A stretch of 64,000 nt of DNA from Apiotrichum sp. Y4204 (Eukaryota > Basidiomycota > Tremellomycetes > Trichosporonales > Trichosporonaceae), in contig JAMYHL010000045.1 in assembly GCA_025531455.1 (NCBI GenBank), positions 124,001-188,000 on the forward strand, given 5' to 3'. Under the pieces are notes generated by a model. The model saw only the letters and a program-made list of their open reading frames with translations. It made no database searches and was not told the origin of the DNA. Of the stretch, positions 22,080 through 33,757 are shown piece after piece (within the stretch, counting starts at the first letter, position 1; each line of letters opens with the position of its first letter). The position numbers and the translations under genes are program-made.

Positions 22080-23079
22080 CTACCACTCCTCCGGCTCGTC
22101 AATCCACTCTCCCGTCCTGCGCATCCTGCGCTCCTCCTCGCGAAGCTCACGGTATCCGCGCCACCTGGCCTCGACGCCAGGGTCGTTATTCCGGCTGACG
22201 CCGAGCTCGCGGCGAAGCTCGCCAATGCCCTGTTCCCACCTCTTCTCCCAGTACACGCCGACAAGGGTGCGTCCTCCGGCCCCGGTCCGCAGCGCCCAGG
22301 GCACCCAGTCTTCGCGCCACAGCTGCCGCCGTTTCGGACTCAACCGCAGCGGTCCAAATGTGGAACTAAGCGCCGCGGCAGGCAGGCCCATATTCGCCCA
22401 CTCGACGACCTTGAGAGACAGTTCGTGGGCCAGCGTCGGCGGAAGAGTGAAGAGCGTGTGGTACAGATCATGCGTCTGGCGATACCGCAGCATCGTGTAT
22501 GCGAGCGACGGCGAGTCAATGTAGCGTACCTGAAGTGAGCACGAGCCATGCATTGCGGATGACTTCGTGGCTCCGCCAACTCACCTGTTCGCGCGAGTCG
22601 GGGGTAATCCCATCCCTGTCGAGCCACTCGACATACTCGCGCCCGACGGTGCCGCGCTGCAGGCCGCGAAGAAAGTTGAGGTCGACGGATGCCGAGGAGA
22701 CGACGGGACGGTCCTTGAGAATCTGGCGGCCTTCAGGGTGTGCCGCCATGGCCTCGTGCAGGCGGGGGAGGAAGGTGGACGCGGTGCTCTCACTCAGCGT
22801 GGCAATCAGATCGGGCCGGGTCGTGTAGTTGAGCACGCCGACGATGCCCGAGCCGAGCGCGAGGAGCGCGTTCTGCGCACTGTTCAGCGGCACGTGCGAA
22901 GGGTAGTTCTGCCCCGGCTCCAGTTTCCCCGGTGGCGGCCAGTGTTCGGGTTGGGAAGATGTCGGCGTGGGGACTGGTGCGTTCTCGGCGATGTCGTGCG
23001 GTTCCGCCTTGGCCGAGGAGTAGATGCTGCGCGGGAGCTGGCGCGCGAGGCGCCGCAGGCACACGGCGGGGCGTGACAT
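22080..23079 (-). CDS. COQ4: Coenzyme Q biosynthesis protein Coq4, mitochondrial
   Basis: Needed for assembly and function of the CoQ synthome on the matrix face of the inner mitochondrial membrane; recent work links the family to C1 decarboxylation/hydroxylation of the quinone head group. Two exons (23079-22585, 22529-22080) give 314 residues. The start gives an Arg/Leu/Ser-rich leader without acidic residues ([20 protein letters not shown]), a typical presequence. The conserved block [18 protein letters not shown] leads to the metal motif H185-D186-x-x-H189-x11-E201, complete here, then [15 protein letters not shown] and VYWEKRWE. The length is close to the family's usual 260-335. It is tail-to-tail with the histidine phosphatase gene (146 bp gap) and divergent from the MFS gene. 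Confidence 0.95.
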
Positions 23080-23673
23080 GCTGGGTGAATGCAGGTGATG
23101 GTGATGAACTGAAGAATCAACTTCACTAATGCACAAATGCACAACTGCACAAAGGCCATGAGCGACTTGGCTCGTATCTCGTGTTCGGTGCGTTCGGAGC
23201 CCCTCGGCGCGGTGCAATGAGACCACCGTGGGAGAGACACCCACGACGATGCCACGGAGATACCACGCAGTGAGCCCGTGAGCTCGGTGAATAAGCGAGG
23301 GGCTTGGCAGCGTAGCGGAGCTCGGCCTGGCCCCTCGGCGGGGGGCACGGACGTCCCCAGCGGGTGGCTTTGTGGCTTGCTCTGGTACTCTCGTATCACG
23401 GCCCAAATGGCTCGTAACGAGGCAATCAGCACTCGTATCCGAGCCCAGTTCCCCCAACACCAAGCTCCGCCCGCCCGAGATCGCATCCGTTTTCCGTCCA
23501 TTGTCATGTCCATTCCCATATCAGTGGGAAAACCAAGCACAGCGAGGAAAATCATACTTAAGACGGCGGGCGAGATGCGGCGACGGATTCTGACCCACTA
23601 ACAACTAAAAGAGAGGCGTCTCACCGACAAAAAGAACAAGCACACAGTTTGTCTCTCCTTCCCATCTCCAAAA
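23080..23673. promoter_or_regulatory. Shared divergent promoter, COQ4 / MFS transporter
   Basis: The two start codons face away from each other across 594 bp, so both promoters must lie here. The COQ4 frame stays open upstream of its ATG to about 23463, but the composition changes and the mitochondrial leader starts at 23079. No TATA box was obvious on either strand. Confidence 0.6.
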
Positions 23674-25969
23674 ATGGCAAACGACTCGTCTATCCAGGTT
23701 GGTCCGCGCCCGAGCCGCCGGCCGTCCGCGGGTGGCATGGGACGGCGTCCGTCGCGTATCGCACCGCGTCCGCGCGCGCCCTCTCCTCCGCCATACGTTC
23801 CCGGAGTGTATGAGCTCGACGAGGTCGAGGTTCGTCCCGGGCCGTCCCTGCCCGCGAGCAACGTCGCGAGTGCGCGCGCGAGCGTCGTCGACCTTGAGGT
23901 TGGGAGCAGCGACGGGTCCGACTCAGAGACGCGTGCAGTCAAGACCCCGAGTGTTGTCGAACGCGAGCTGCCGGCCCTCGCGCCCGTCGACGGCGGGCGC
24001 GGCGCCTGGTCCTTCCTCATTGCCGCGACGCTCATCGAGACCATCGTCTGGGGCCTGCCGTGGTCCGTTGGCGTCCTCCACCAGTACTGGGCTTCCACGA
24101 TGTTTGTCGGCGACGAGAGCACGCTCACGCTTGCGGCCACGCTCCAGACTGGGTTCATGTACATGACCGCTGCGGTTCTCGGCCCGTGAGTTTCGTTGTT
24201 TTTGTTGTTGAGAGTCTCAATTCGATGCTGACGGGCAGAATCTTCGCCGCGTTCCCCCGTACCGACCGCGCGACGCAGATCCTCGGACTGGTCGTCGCGA
24301 CGGCTGCGCTCATTGCGTCGGCGTTTGTCACCAAGGCTTGGCACCTCGTTATCACGATCGGCATCCTGTATCCCTTTGCTGGAGGTGAGTGTTTCTCAAG
24401 GTCCACAGAAGCCAGAGACATGCTGGGTGCTGGAATTGCTGGGACGAACATTGTGGTTGTTGTCCCTGCCGGCATTCTCTTGCCTGTCCTTGCGTACCGA
24501 GTACCCAGTGCAAGAGCCACCGTTGCCTTGGCCGTCTTCGCGGCAAACAAGTCTCCGCCCATGTGGGGTTCAAATGCGCCCTTGCCGTAGATACGATGTT
24601 CACGCCACTTTTCGAGTATTTAACTGACTTTCAGCGCTCTACCTTCCCTGCGCGACGCTCCTCTACGAGTGGTTCCAGCTGCGCCGCGGCATCGCGACGG
24701 GCATCATGTTCGCGGGCACCGGCGTCGGCGGCACAGTCTTCCCCTTCATCGTCACGGCGCTCCTCTCCCGGTTCGGGTACAAGGCTACGATGATCTCGCT
24801 CGGTATCGGCTTTGGGGCCCTGAACGCGGTCGCACTCGTGTTTATCAAGCGCCGCATCCCCATCGGACGCGTGTCCTCCAGCCGTGACCACAGCGGCACC
24901 AAGAACGTGTTCCGCACCATTGACTGGAGCTTCCTCCGTCGCCGTGGGTTCTGGACCGCCACGGCGGTTATCCTCGCCACTGCCATGGGCAACTTTATCC
25001 CCTCGCTGTGGATTCCTTGTGAGTACGGAAGGAGAAGGTTTGGAGATATAGTGCTGACCCCGTGCAGCGTATGCCGAAACCGTCCGCGCGACCAAGCCGA
25101 ATGGAACTGCCCTCGTTGCTATCATGAATGGTGAGTGCGCGGATTCCATGTCGCTGCCAGCTTCAAGACCTACTTCTGTGTCACATGGCTGCCAGGCCTC
25201 CATTGCGTGGCACGCTTCATCCGTCTCTTTGTCACTCTTGACACATGTGCTGACCCGCAGCCGCGTCCGTCCCTGGAAACACGCTTACGGGTTACCTCTC
25301 TGACCGGTTCCACCCCCGCGTGGTCATCCCGCTCAGCTGTACCCTGGCTACGATCTCGACGCTTGTCCTCTGGGGCCTCGGCACAACCGACGCCCTCCTC
25401 GTGTGCTTCTCCATCCTCTGGGGCTTCACCGCGCTGTCATTTGTCGGCCTCTGGTCGAGGATGATCACGATTATCGGCAGTGAGTACCGCGCGCCAGGGC
25501 ATTGACTGTCTCGGAAGAACATTGTGGCTGGAGGCACCGGGCGCTGTGGCTGGTGGCGTTGGCCCCCAGCTTGGCGGTGGCTTGGGCGTGGACCCAGAAA
25601 TCCTGATCCCTTTGAATACACCTCTCCCTTGACCCAGTTTTGAATCAGTCCCTCGCTGCCACCGCTGTGGACGACGCTAACCTGTGCAGAGGACGACCCG
25701 ACGCTCCCGGGCCTGTTTTTCTCGTTCTTCACCATCCTCAAAGGTATCGGAAACCTGACCTCGGGTCCCGTCGCCACCGCCCTCCTGAAGAGTGGCTCAA
25801 TGAAAGGTGCCGCCGGCGCCTACGGCAGCACAAACTACGTGAGTGGCTGTTGGCTTTGGATAAAGGGGGCACGCGGACTGCGGCTGACCACCAGGGCCTG
25901 CTCCTCATCTACACCGGGTCTGTCACCGCACTGGGCGGCATTGTGGGTGTCACTTTCCCCGACAAGTGA
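23674..25969 (+). CDS. MFS transporter, monocarboxylate-porter (MCH) type
   Basis: Seven exons (23674-24185, 24239-24384, 24635-25018, 25068-25130, 25261-25479, 25690-25838, 25895-25969) give 515 residues in phase. A disordered Arg/Pro/Ser-rich cytosolic N-terminus of about 105 residues precedes the first helix (WSFLIAATLIETIVWGLPWS). The remainder has hydrophobic segments spaced as in a 12-helix MFS protein, including FQLRRGIATGIMFAGTG after helix 4, the central cytosolic loop with RTIDWSFLRRRGFW, and GYLSDRFHPRVVIP, which matches the family loop-2-like motif in the second half. These features place it with SLC16-like fungal Mch proteins (monocarboxylates, riboflavin). The substrate cannot be read from sequence. 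Introns of 250 and 210 nt are unusually long for this window; no missed exon was recognised in them. Confidence 0.88.
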
Positions 25970-28900
25970 GCGTCAACCGGGGAATAAATGATGAGAGTCT
26001 GGGATCAGAGACCCCGTAGACCACTGTATAGCCCTGCGCCGAGCTAGATCAAAAGGCTAGATTGCTAGAATAATTCTGTAGCATCATACCATGAATAATA
26101 TGCTAGCTGGACAGCAGTTGCATCACCAAAGATGGCATGTTTTGCAAGAGACACACTCTCAAGGGCGGGCTTCAAGTGACACCACCAAGTGACACGCCAA
26201 GTGTGGCCCCGCACTGTTGAAGCGCACCGAAAGGCGCCATGGGCGCCCATTGACCCGCCGGGACATACAGCAATGCTAGTGCACGCTAGCGTGAACGGGG
26301 ATTAGCAGGATCGACAGACGCTAATTTAGACCAGATAATAGTCGTCGAGATCGACGCTGGGCCTTGCCAGCGCTAGTCGTTGCCTAAATGAGGCTAACTC
26401 CCGTCCGAATAAGCGTTCATTCACTCGTCGGAGCAGCACTGGTATAATGCGCGGGATGGATGGGAAGCGTCGTGTTTTTTTCCAGAGAGAAGGACAGAGC
26501 GTGAACATAGAGGGACATGGACGAACGTGTGGCCTGCAGATGTCTTTTGTGTCTTGATTCGGGGAGGAGGGCGAGGCGGGACATGGTGTTGGGCTTCCAG
26601 GAGCCACTCGGCGTTCGAGCACAGATGATGTAAGACGACCCGACATCGAGGACCCAGAGACTCGGGTCGTACCCGAGAACGGCATCCCTGTTCTTGGGAC
26701 AATGGTAGGATCCAATAAGCCGCCAGGCAGGGCAAACGGCGGGAGGGAGTGGGCGGCGTACAGGAGTCTTTCCCCTTTCCAAGTGCTCCCACGATATTTG
26801 TCCTTCTGCATGTGCTACGTACTCGCAAGGGCTACAGGAAGCCGATTTTTGTCTCTCGAACAGTTGCGCCAACGCGATGCGCAATCGTCGTCGGCGATTC
26901 ACTGGTCGCTCGCGCGGAGGAGGCTCGAATTTTCCCTCGCGGTCGTTACCCCATCCCAGGTGCAAGTCGTCGAGGTCGGAGGGATAGGTCGTTAATCGAA
27001 TGAATCAAGTAAAGACAACTGCGATAGACACGAGTCGTGGATGGCCTGTTGAATGACAATTACCTACCGAACAGGCAGGTTTACCCAAACCACACGGCAA
27101 GACAACGGTAACGAGACCCTGTGGAAGGCGGGATACAGTGTGGGGGGCCGGGGCCAGGCGGTACCAGCGTACCAGGCGCCACACGAGGGTCTCAAACAAA
27201 ACCAAACCCGGTCCTGGGTTCGTTGTGCCGGTACTGGGTTGCCCCGTCCCTGGCACACAGGCTGACCTTACAACATTGCACTTGTGCGCCTTTGCGTATT
27301 ACATACATGCCCCACACAGGTGCTACTGCTTATTTCCACCCGGCGACCGCCTTGGGCCATGGTTGTGCGCAGCATTGTGGTACAATTGCTAAGAGGGGAA
27401 AAGAAGAAGGCGACAGGGCCTGTGGCAAACTGGAAGGATTCCAGGTGAGGGGTTACATCCCAGAGTGTCCGACCTCTGGGATTTAACGGCGATGTTGTAC
27501 CGTACGGCGCTCGTTGACGGCGTTACCACCTCCCGCCTCATCCACAACCCAAATCAGCTCGTTCTCATACACACTGCTAGTACTTTCTCTCGAGCTCTTT
27601 GAATAGATCCCTCTCTCCTTCACAATTTAGTCAACGCTTCACCACCGCTGCGCCATGGCGGCCCACCTCCAGCCTTCTCCCCGAGGTCGAAACAGTCAAA
27701 CAGACCGAGCGCATTGACTTGAGCCACATAGTGGCACAAGTATTTGAATCAACTTGTCGAGAAAAGCTTTCCAACCTCTCGTTTTCCCGCTAAGCTGGAT
27801 ATGGCCAAATCGACTGTTACTCAGCTATCGGGGTCAGGTCCTGATGTGGAGGAACCGATATCTCCCCTTTGCCTCAACCGCCGTGTCCTGGAGATTGTGA
27901 GACAGCTTCTTCGTCGATCCACCGTCAAATCCTTCTTCTCTCAAGTTAAAAAGAAGAGGCTCTCGCATAGCGGATTCTGCGGCTAGAACCCGGAGCCATT
28001 GCGGGATCTACCTGTTCAAGAGCTCATGTGGTGGCAACAAATCAACCGACTCACCGTCGTCTTCCTCTCTTCTTGTAACCGCCCCAAGATTCCTCAACTA
28101 GTCTGCTGCATCCCTTCGCAAGCTTCATTTTGCTAATATTGTTGTGGATAATATGCGGAGGCCAGAGGATGGAGATAGTTGAGTGGCAAACCGCCCCTTC
28201 GAGTCCATCATCTGGGCCCGACTAGCTGGTCCGTTCCTGACGGCGACGGCGCGGCGTTGCCCAACCACACTGCGCGTGGCGCCCTCCGATGGTTGGGCTG
28301 CGAGAAACACTTATTCTTGATCTGAGGTCAATTGTTCAATTCTGGGCAGTTGCGCAATGCTTAAAATGGAGCGAGGATGCAGGAAATACGGCTGACTTGA
28401 AAGCGAGTGGCGACTACTTGGTCCGCCACGACTGCAAGGCGACACCGCACCCTCCTCCTCTTGTGGTGCCGACAACATCAATCAATTTGTCTTCTGCTCA
28501 CATGTCCTTGGACTTACGCAGGGTCTAACTTCAACGCCAGTCACCGCCGTTGGATAGGACGTTTTGATGTGTGTCATCTTTTAGGCACTAGCCCAGCTGC
28601 CCGCCCAGATATAAGTGGGCTGTCTCATCTCCTCGAGCTCGTCTCAGTGGGATACAAGGGAGGATAACTTACTTACTGAAGAGCCCAACTTACTCACTGA
28701 AGAGCCCCGCCTTGAATGCTTTGGTCAGATCTTCAGGATTAGCAGCTCAAGGGATCTGGAGATTCGGACTTAACAACACAATTGCCAGCCAGCTGCATTT
28801 TATTTCTCACCGCCTGGCCATCTGAGCAATTTCCACCATACTGAGACTGGCTTACGAGGGGCACCATTGTTCTAAATGGCCCCACAGCTTCCTCGTCTGG

Positions 28901-31900
28901 CCCAAATGGTGCCGCCAAGAGAAATATGTTGGGCGACGGGCAGCCTTGTGAATGAGACAAAGACTATACGCAAATGAAAGCAGAGTCCAAGAGTACAGAG
29001 CCATAGTATCGATGCGCTTTACAGCACCCTGACCCCATCTACACTCTCTACTCCTCCTCGGACTCAAGTCTAACTGTGCTACTAGAAAATAATCGTGAGA
29101 GTTACAGAGATTTGGGGGCGTCTGTGCATCCGTTGTCACGGACTGGGCGCCTCAGACCGCGCGGTTTGACGGTCTGATAATGATCTCCTTTTCAGAGACG
29201 TGGGGCGGCCTTGTAGGGCTCATGACACCTTGCTTCTTGGTAATCCTGATTGGCGGCAACCTGACCACATGTCTCTCGACCGGGAACACGGAATAAAGAA
29301 GACTTCGAACACCAAAGTTTCCTCAGGGGCAGGGCAAATGACTTGGCCGCCCCATTTCTGTTCGATGTTTGCACCCGACAGCGGCTACAGCAAGCGTGAC
29401 AAGGCTGCTCTGTCTTGTCATGAGACGTCACGTTGCGGCGTGTCACTCTCGGCGACCCGTGACCGCGGCCCCAGCGACGTCTCATGCTGAGACCTGTGCA
29501 ATACCCAGATGTTGAGGGCACCTCACGGCGCCAGCCATTCACTCCGAGCACGAAGCTGCGCGCACTAAGTTCTAACTTCTGGAGAGTTGCGATCGGGTTC
29601 CGTGTGAAGCCTGAAAACTGATCCCTTTGTCCTCGGGTGTGGTGCGCAAAAGAATATGAAGAAGGTAGCTCGTCTGACATTATCTGAACGCGCGAAGGAT
29701 CGCTGAGTGCGCGTCATTGTGGCGTGGAAGGTCATGAAAATGAAAATAATGTCTACGGCAGGTAAGTGGACGCCATGTAAGAGGAAACGACAGTGGACGC
29801 CATGTGCGACTGTCGCCACCAGGGATGGACATGGGTACCGCAGCGGCTGGGAGTTCCGTGTCTCGGGAACGGTTCTGGGGGACAATTTTATGATGACATC
29901 TTTGTCCACATGTCGTCGACATCGGCTTCCACGCGGTAAGGGCAGCAACGGGGTGCTGCCAAGTCGGCAGACTCGTTGCTGTTGCCGGCTCCAATTCAGG
30001 ACCCCGATCCCCGACTCCCTCGTTCCCAATATCTGGGATACATTTTGGTTCTCTCTGGCCCATAAGGTCCACAGATGCTTGGTCAAGCCACGTGTTGCGC
30101 CGGGCAGCTTGAATTGGACTAGAGTTTTAAGTTGACAATTCATCGAGAGGGACGTTTTTACTTTGGAATGGACGCAATTCTGGGCGATCGCCTGCACTTC
30201 TGAGGCTGCGAAGGAATGTCTCTAGCGCTATGCTCTCTGCCCTGTTCATTCAGTCACAGTTTCTTTGGCGGCTTCGAATGGAAATGATCTGGCGCGTCAT
30301 GGATATTGGACACTTATCGGAACACTCATCGGAACGCTGAGGCAACGTGGTACGAGGGCGACACCCGCTGTGTCTTGGATGCCCTGCATAGTCTCGGTGG
30401 TACGATTTTCTAATCTATTCCCGTGTTCTACATGTCCCCGAAGGAGCGGCGACAACACTGATGACCAGGGGCCGTATTTCTTCGGCGACTGCGGCGATCC
30501 GCAGCGTTCCGCATCCCGTATTGTCGGTGACGAGCACGTGTACGACGCTGCCCCTCGATGCGGCCACGCGCCCCTTCCATCCCCGCCCTCTGGTACAAAC
30601 AATCGAACGCGATCGGGAACCAGGCGCTCGGAGTTCCGTGTTAGCGGCCCTGGCGGTATTCTTGTTTGGCCGGCAGGGCGGCAGGTAAGGTCGATTGGTC
30701 CTTTGATTTATTTTCTGGGACGAACAAGGTTTGCGGCGCAGGGCCATATCGACGCCTCTGAACATGACGCCGCTCATTGCTCAATAGGCCTCGATGATCG
30801 TGGGCGCTTCGGACCGCCCTGTTCCCACAAATTGGACCTGCGTCCTGTACTCTTTGACCACCCTTGTTTATCGAGGATTCTCCAGTATTGAGTTATGGGC
30901 GTTCCTTTCTAGACGTTTTTGACTTTATTGCTTTCATCTTGCACGGGCGGTTAGTCGCCCAGGTATGGAGAGAGTACGTGCCGCGCGGAATGCGCAATGA
31001 AGCCATGAATGGAAGTCATGGCCTGCCTCGGCATGATCGGCATGATTGCGCATACAAGCCAGCCAAGCCCATCATTGGCGATCATCACCCCTCCTCAACA
31101 CAAACACGGCCTCAGTCGCGGTTAGTTATTCGGCGTCCGACCGGAAAATCCGTGACCATGGCGTTCCAGGCGACCAGGTTGTGCTCTTATTGTTGCCCCC
31201 ATGAGTCTGTAATTCGCTCCGTGTCCTCAGTCAGACTGGCAATCTGGAAAGCTCCAGCCCACGCGTTCAACCATGACCGCGCCCAAGGATGTATGACGAC
31301 GTCGGCGCATCTCATACGGGCACGTCCGTCAGTCTCCTCCGTTGCGACCCTGATTCCCGCATGCCGCTGAGCGCCTTGCCGAGCCACGCCGAGCACGCCG
31401 AGCGGGAGCTCAATCTCATGTGGCGTTCGGTGCGGGGCTGCCCTTGGCGAAAAGCACACCCAGCACAGAGGAAGCTTCAATTGAGTTGGAGGGTCCACGG
31501 CTACCGTCCACCTCCTTGACACTGCCTTTGCAAGCCATTGCCAGTCCGTACCCCTTCAACACGCGATTCCTGTGATGCAAGACAAGGCGCTCAAAGGCAC
31601 CGCATGGGTGCAGCAGCCTCGAGGGTTGCGCCTCCGTTCAGCTAGGGTCTCGGGCGGACCGAGAAACAACGTTGGGTCCGGTAAATCTTCTTCGGTGCGG
31701 GAGAGACTTAATGGGAGGAGGACTCGGAGACTGCGCGCTGCTCTCATTTCTGTTGGTCCACACGGGGACCTATTCTGGGGAATCCATGTGGACAGCCACT
31801 TCGTCAGAGAGAAGCGAGATAGAGTTTCTGGGCCATCGCAGCGGTTCCAAGGTCTAGAAAAGAATTATCGAGGGCCCCAAGCGTCTTGAGAGGTGTCAGT

Positions 31901-33326
31901 CCATCTACCCTTCATGTCCTCGGGAGTGGTCATCGGGACCGGGACTGCGGAGCTTATAAGCCCATGAGTGATATAGGGATTCGGTTGCCCGAGAGGACAT
32001 TCCAGCAATCCACCAATTCACACCAATTCCTCAGACAAAATGGCTCCGAAAGGCCAGTGGATCGCCCGAGGATCGTCCCGGTGGAGTATGTCAGCCGCAC
32101 CATCTGGAGATATTCCGCACTGATCGGCGAGGAGATTGGTGTCGCTGAGGTGTCCGGCAGCCCGTGTGCCCGCGATTATTAGACTAGCTGGCGACTAGTA
32201 GAAATGTAAATACTCCTTGCCCATGAACGAAGAGGAAGAGAGGAATGTCATACGCCCATCCAAGCCCGTGAACAGACTATGGTCGTTGTAATACCCATAC
32301 GTGCTCTTCCCACGGGCTGACGGGAGCCACAGCTGTGGCACGAGTGGCGGTCAGAAGAACCAGCTCGAGACTTGCCATTGCTACAGTACTGATAAGTCAC
32401 TGAGGCAGAGACCAGACAAATGGTCGTGGTCGACGTTGCGAGATGCGAAGGACAGGCATGAGGATGATTTGCAGGAATATGCATGCATGAATAGGTCATT
32501 ATCGTCCATTTCGTTCAGTAAGCCACATGACAGGCATATGATTTGTGGCGCATCATTGATTCAGAAGGAAAGCCCCAGTTGAGTTCTGCCTCACTGCCCG
32601 CGACTGTGCCAGAAAGGCTGGATCCAGAGTACAGTGACGTGTCCGAGGGAACAGGGCACGGCACCAGAGGAGAGGCAGAAAAAAAAACAGTAAACCATGC
32701 ACAAGGCCCCGGAACCCAACAGATCTTACTGCGTATCGGGACCCCGGGAAAGAGGTGGTGGAGGATGCAGGGAACCCAAAGGGGGAGGCGCCGAAGGGCA
32801 GGCCAGGGTCAGTGGAGGGGTACGAGCTGCGAGAAGGGGCCAACGTCTGTCGGGCCCGTGAGGAGGGCGTTGGCGCCTTGTCCCTGTGACCGGCCCGACT
32901 TCATTTCCCGTGGCCGTCTCCCTGGCCCAAAGGGAACAAATCAAGCCCGACTTGGGGTGATCGGGGCATTTTGCATTAAGCCGCACGCCAGGCCGCATAC
33001 AGAGGCCAACAAGAGCATCCTGGTGGCACAACTACTGCATACCGTTTGGTGAAAAAGTTGTTTGTGGAGGATCTCGCCGCCGCCTCCGCCTCCCTCCTCG
33101 CGCATAAATCTGTCGATGTCTCTTCCTCTGCCACCAACCCCTTCCCCCTGGCCTGCTGTGCTGCCACCACAGCCCGGCGTGAAGGATTGAGAAACAGGGA
33201 GGGGAGTCAGGGGGTCTGCGTCCACGGAAAAAGAGGAGTGTCACGGAACAGAGGAGCGCAGAGCAGGATGAATCCACAGACGCAGTTCGCGCAGAAAATA
33301 GTATGCAATGACCAAAACGTGGGGTC
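25970..33326. other. Gene-poor region, 7.4 kb
   Basis: All six frames are broken at roughly the density expected of non-coding DNA; the longest frames are 160-210 codons with no recognisable domain (for example 29565-30197 minus, 30265-30891 plus). No transposon ends, long repeats or tRNA genes were seen. The sequence looks less GC-rich and less codon-biased than neighbouring genes. A promoter-like stretch with TTATAAG and an ATG in excellent context (ACAAAATGG, about 32040) leads only to a 27-codon frame. A protein-like fragment at 27800-27985 (plus) has no proper start or domain. Confidence 0.5.
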
Positions 33327-33757
33327 ATGGTACCTTCCGTCCCGACGGCGCCACCACCACATGTGCCACTCGATGATTACGCAGGACACCAACCTGGGTC
33401 TCACTCTCCCTCCTCACGCCCCCGGCCGGCGCCTCACATCTTGCAGCGTGAGGCTGTTTCTGTCCAAGTGAGTGTAGGTGTTACGGAGGTGAAAGCACCT
33501 CTCCCCATGTCGTGCTGAGTGCTATCAAGGCCCAGCATGCCAGCCCGCTCCACCCGGAGGTCGTGACTTGTTAATGATTCCAGGGTCTCGGGCACGAGAG
33601 CACACGGGTGGGCCGAGCGATCTCAGTTCATCCCGAGACCATAGGCGTCAGAGGCAAGACGGGCGACGACAGGAGCGGTAGCAACGCCAGCTCCCGGAGC
33701 GATGATCATTGCTCAATCCCCTCTTCACTGGCTTGCTATGTGAGACCATTTGTCTGA
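33327..33757 (+). CDS. Candidate two-exon gene, Pro/Ser-rich, uncertain
   Basis: An ATG with G at -3 opens a 48-codon frame (33327-33470) that ends exactly at a GTGAGT donor in phase 0. An acceptor (TGATTCCAG, ending 33583) joins it to a further 58-codon frame (33584-33757), giving 105 residues. The first part is Pro/Ser/His-rich (VPTAPPPHVPLDDYAG), the second Ser/Gly/Arg/Asp-rich. No domain, signal peptide or helix is evident. The support is composition plus well-formed splice sites only. Given the amount of non-coding DNA searched, a chance arrangement is quite possible. Confidence 0.2.

Noticed and set aside
26417..26965. Minus-strand frame with a segment (SLWVLDVGSSYIICART) resembling a copia-type retrotransposon protease site
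   Set aside because: The similarity is a dozen residues with a key Ser/Asp-Ser-Gly position changed. No gag, integrase or reverse-transcriptase motifs and no long terminal repeats were found nearby. A profile search would be decisive.
30265..30891. 208-codon plus-strand frame, with a second protein-like frame overlapping it
   Set aside because: Neither frame has a domain. An attempted intron (donor at about 30684, acceptor TAG at about 30789) does not keep the phase.
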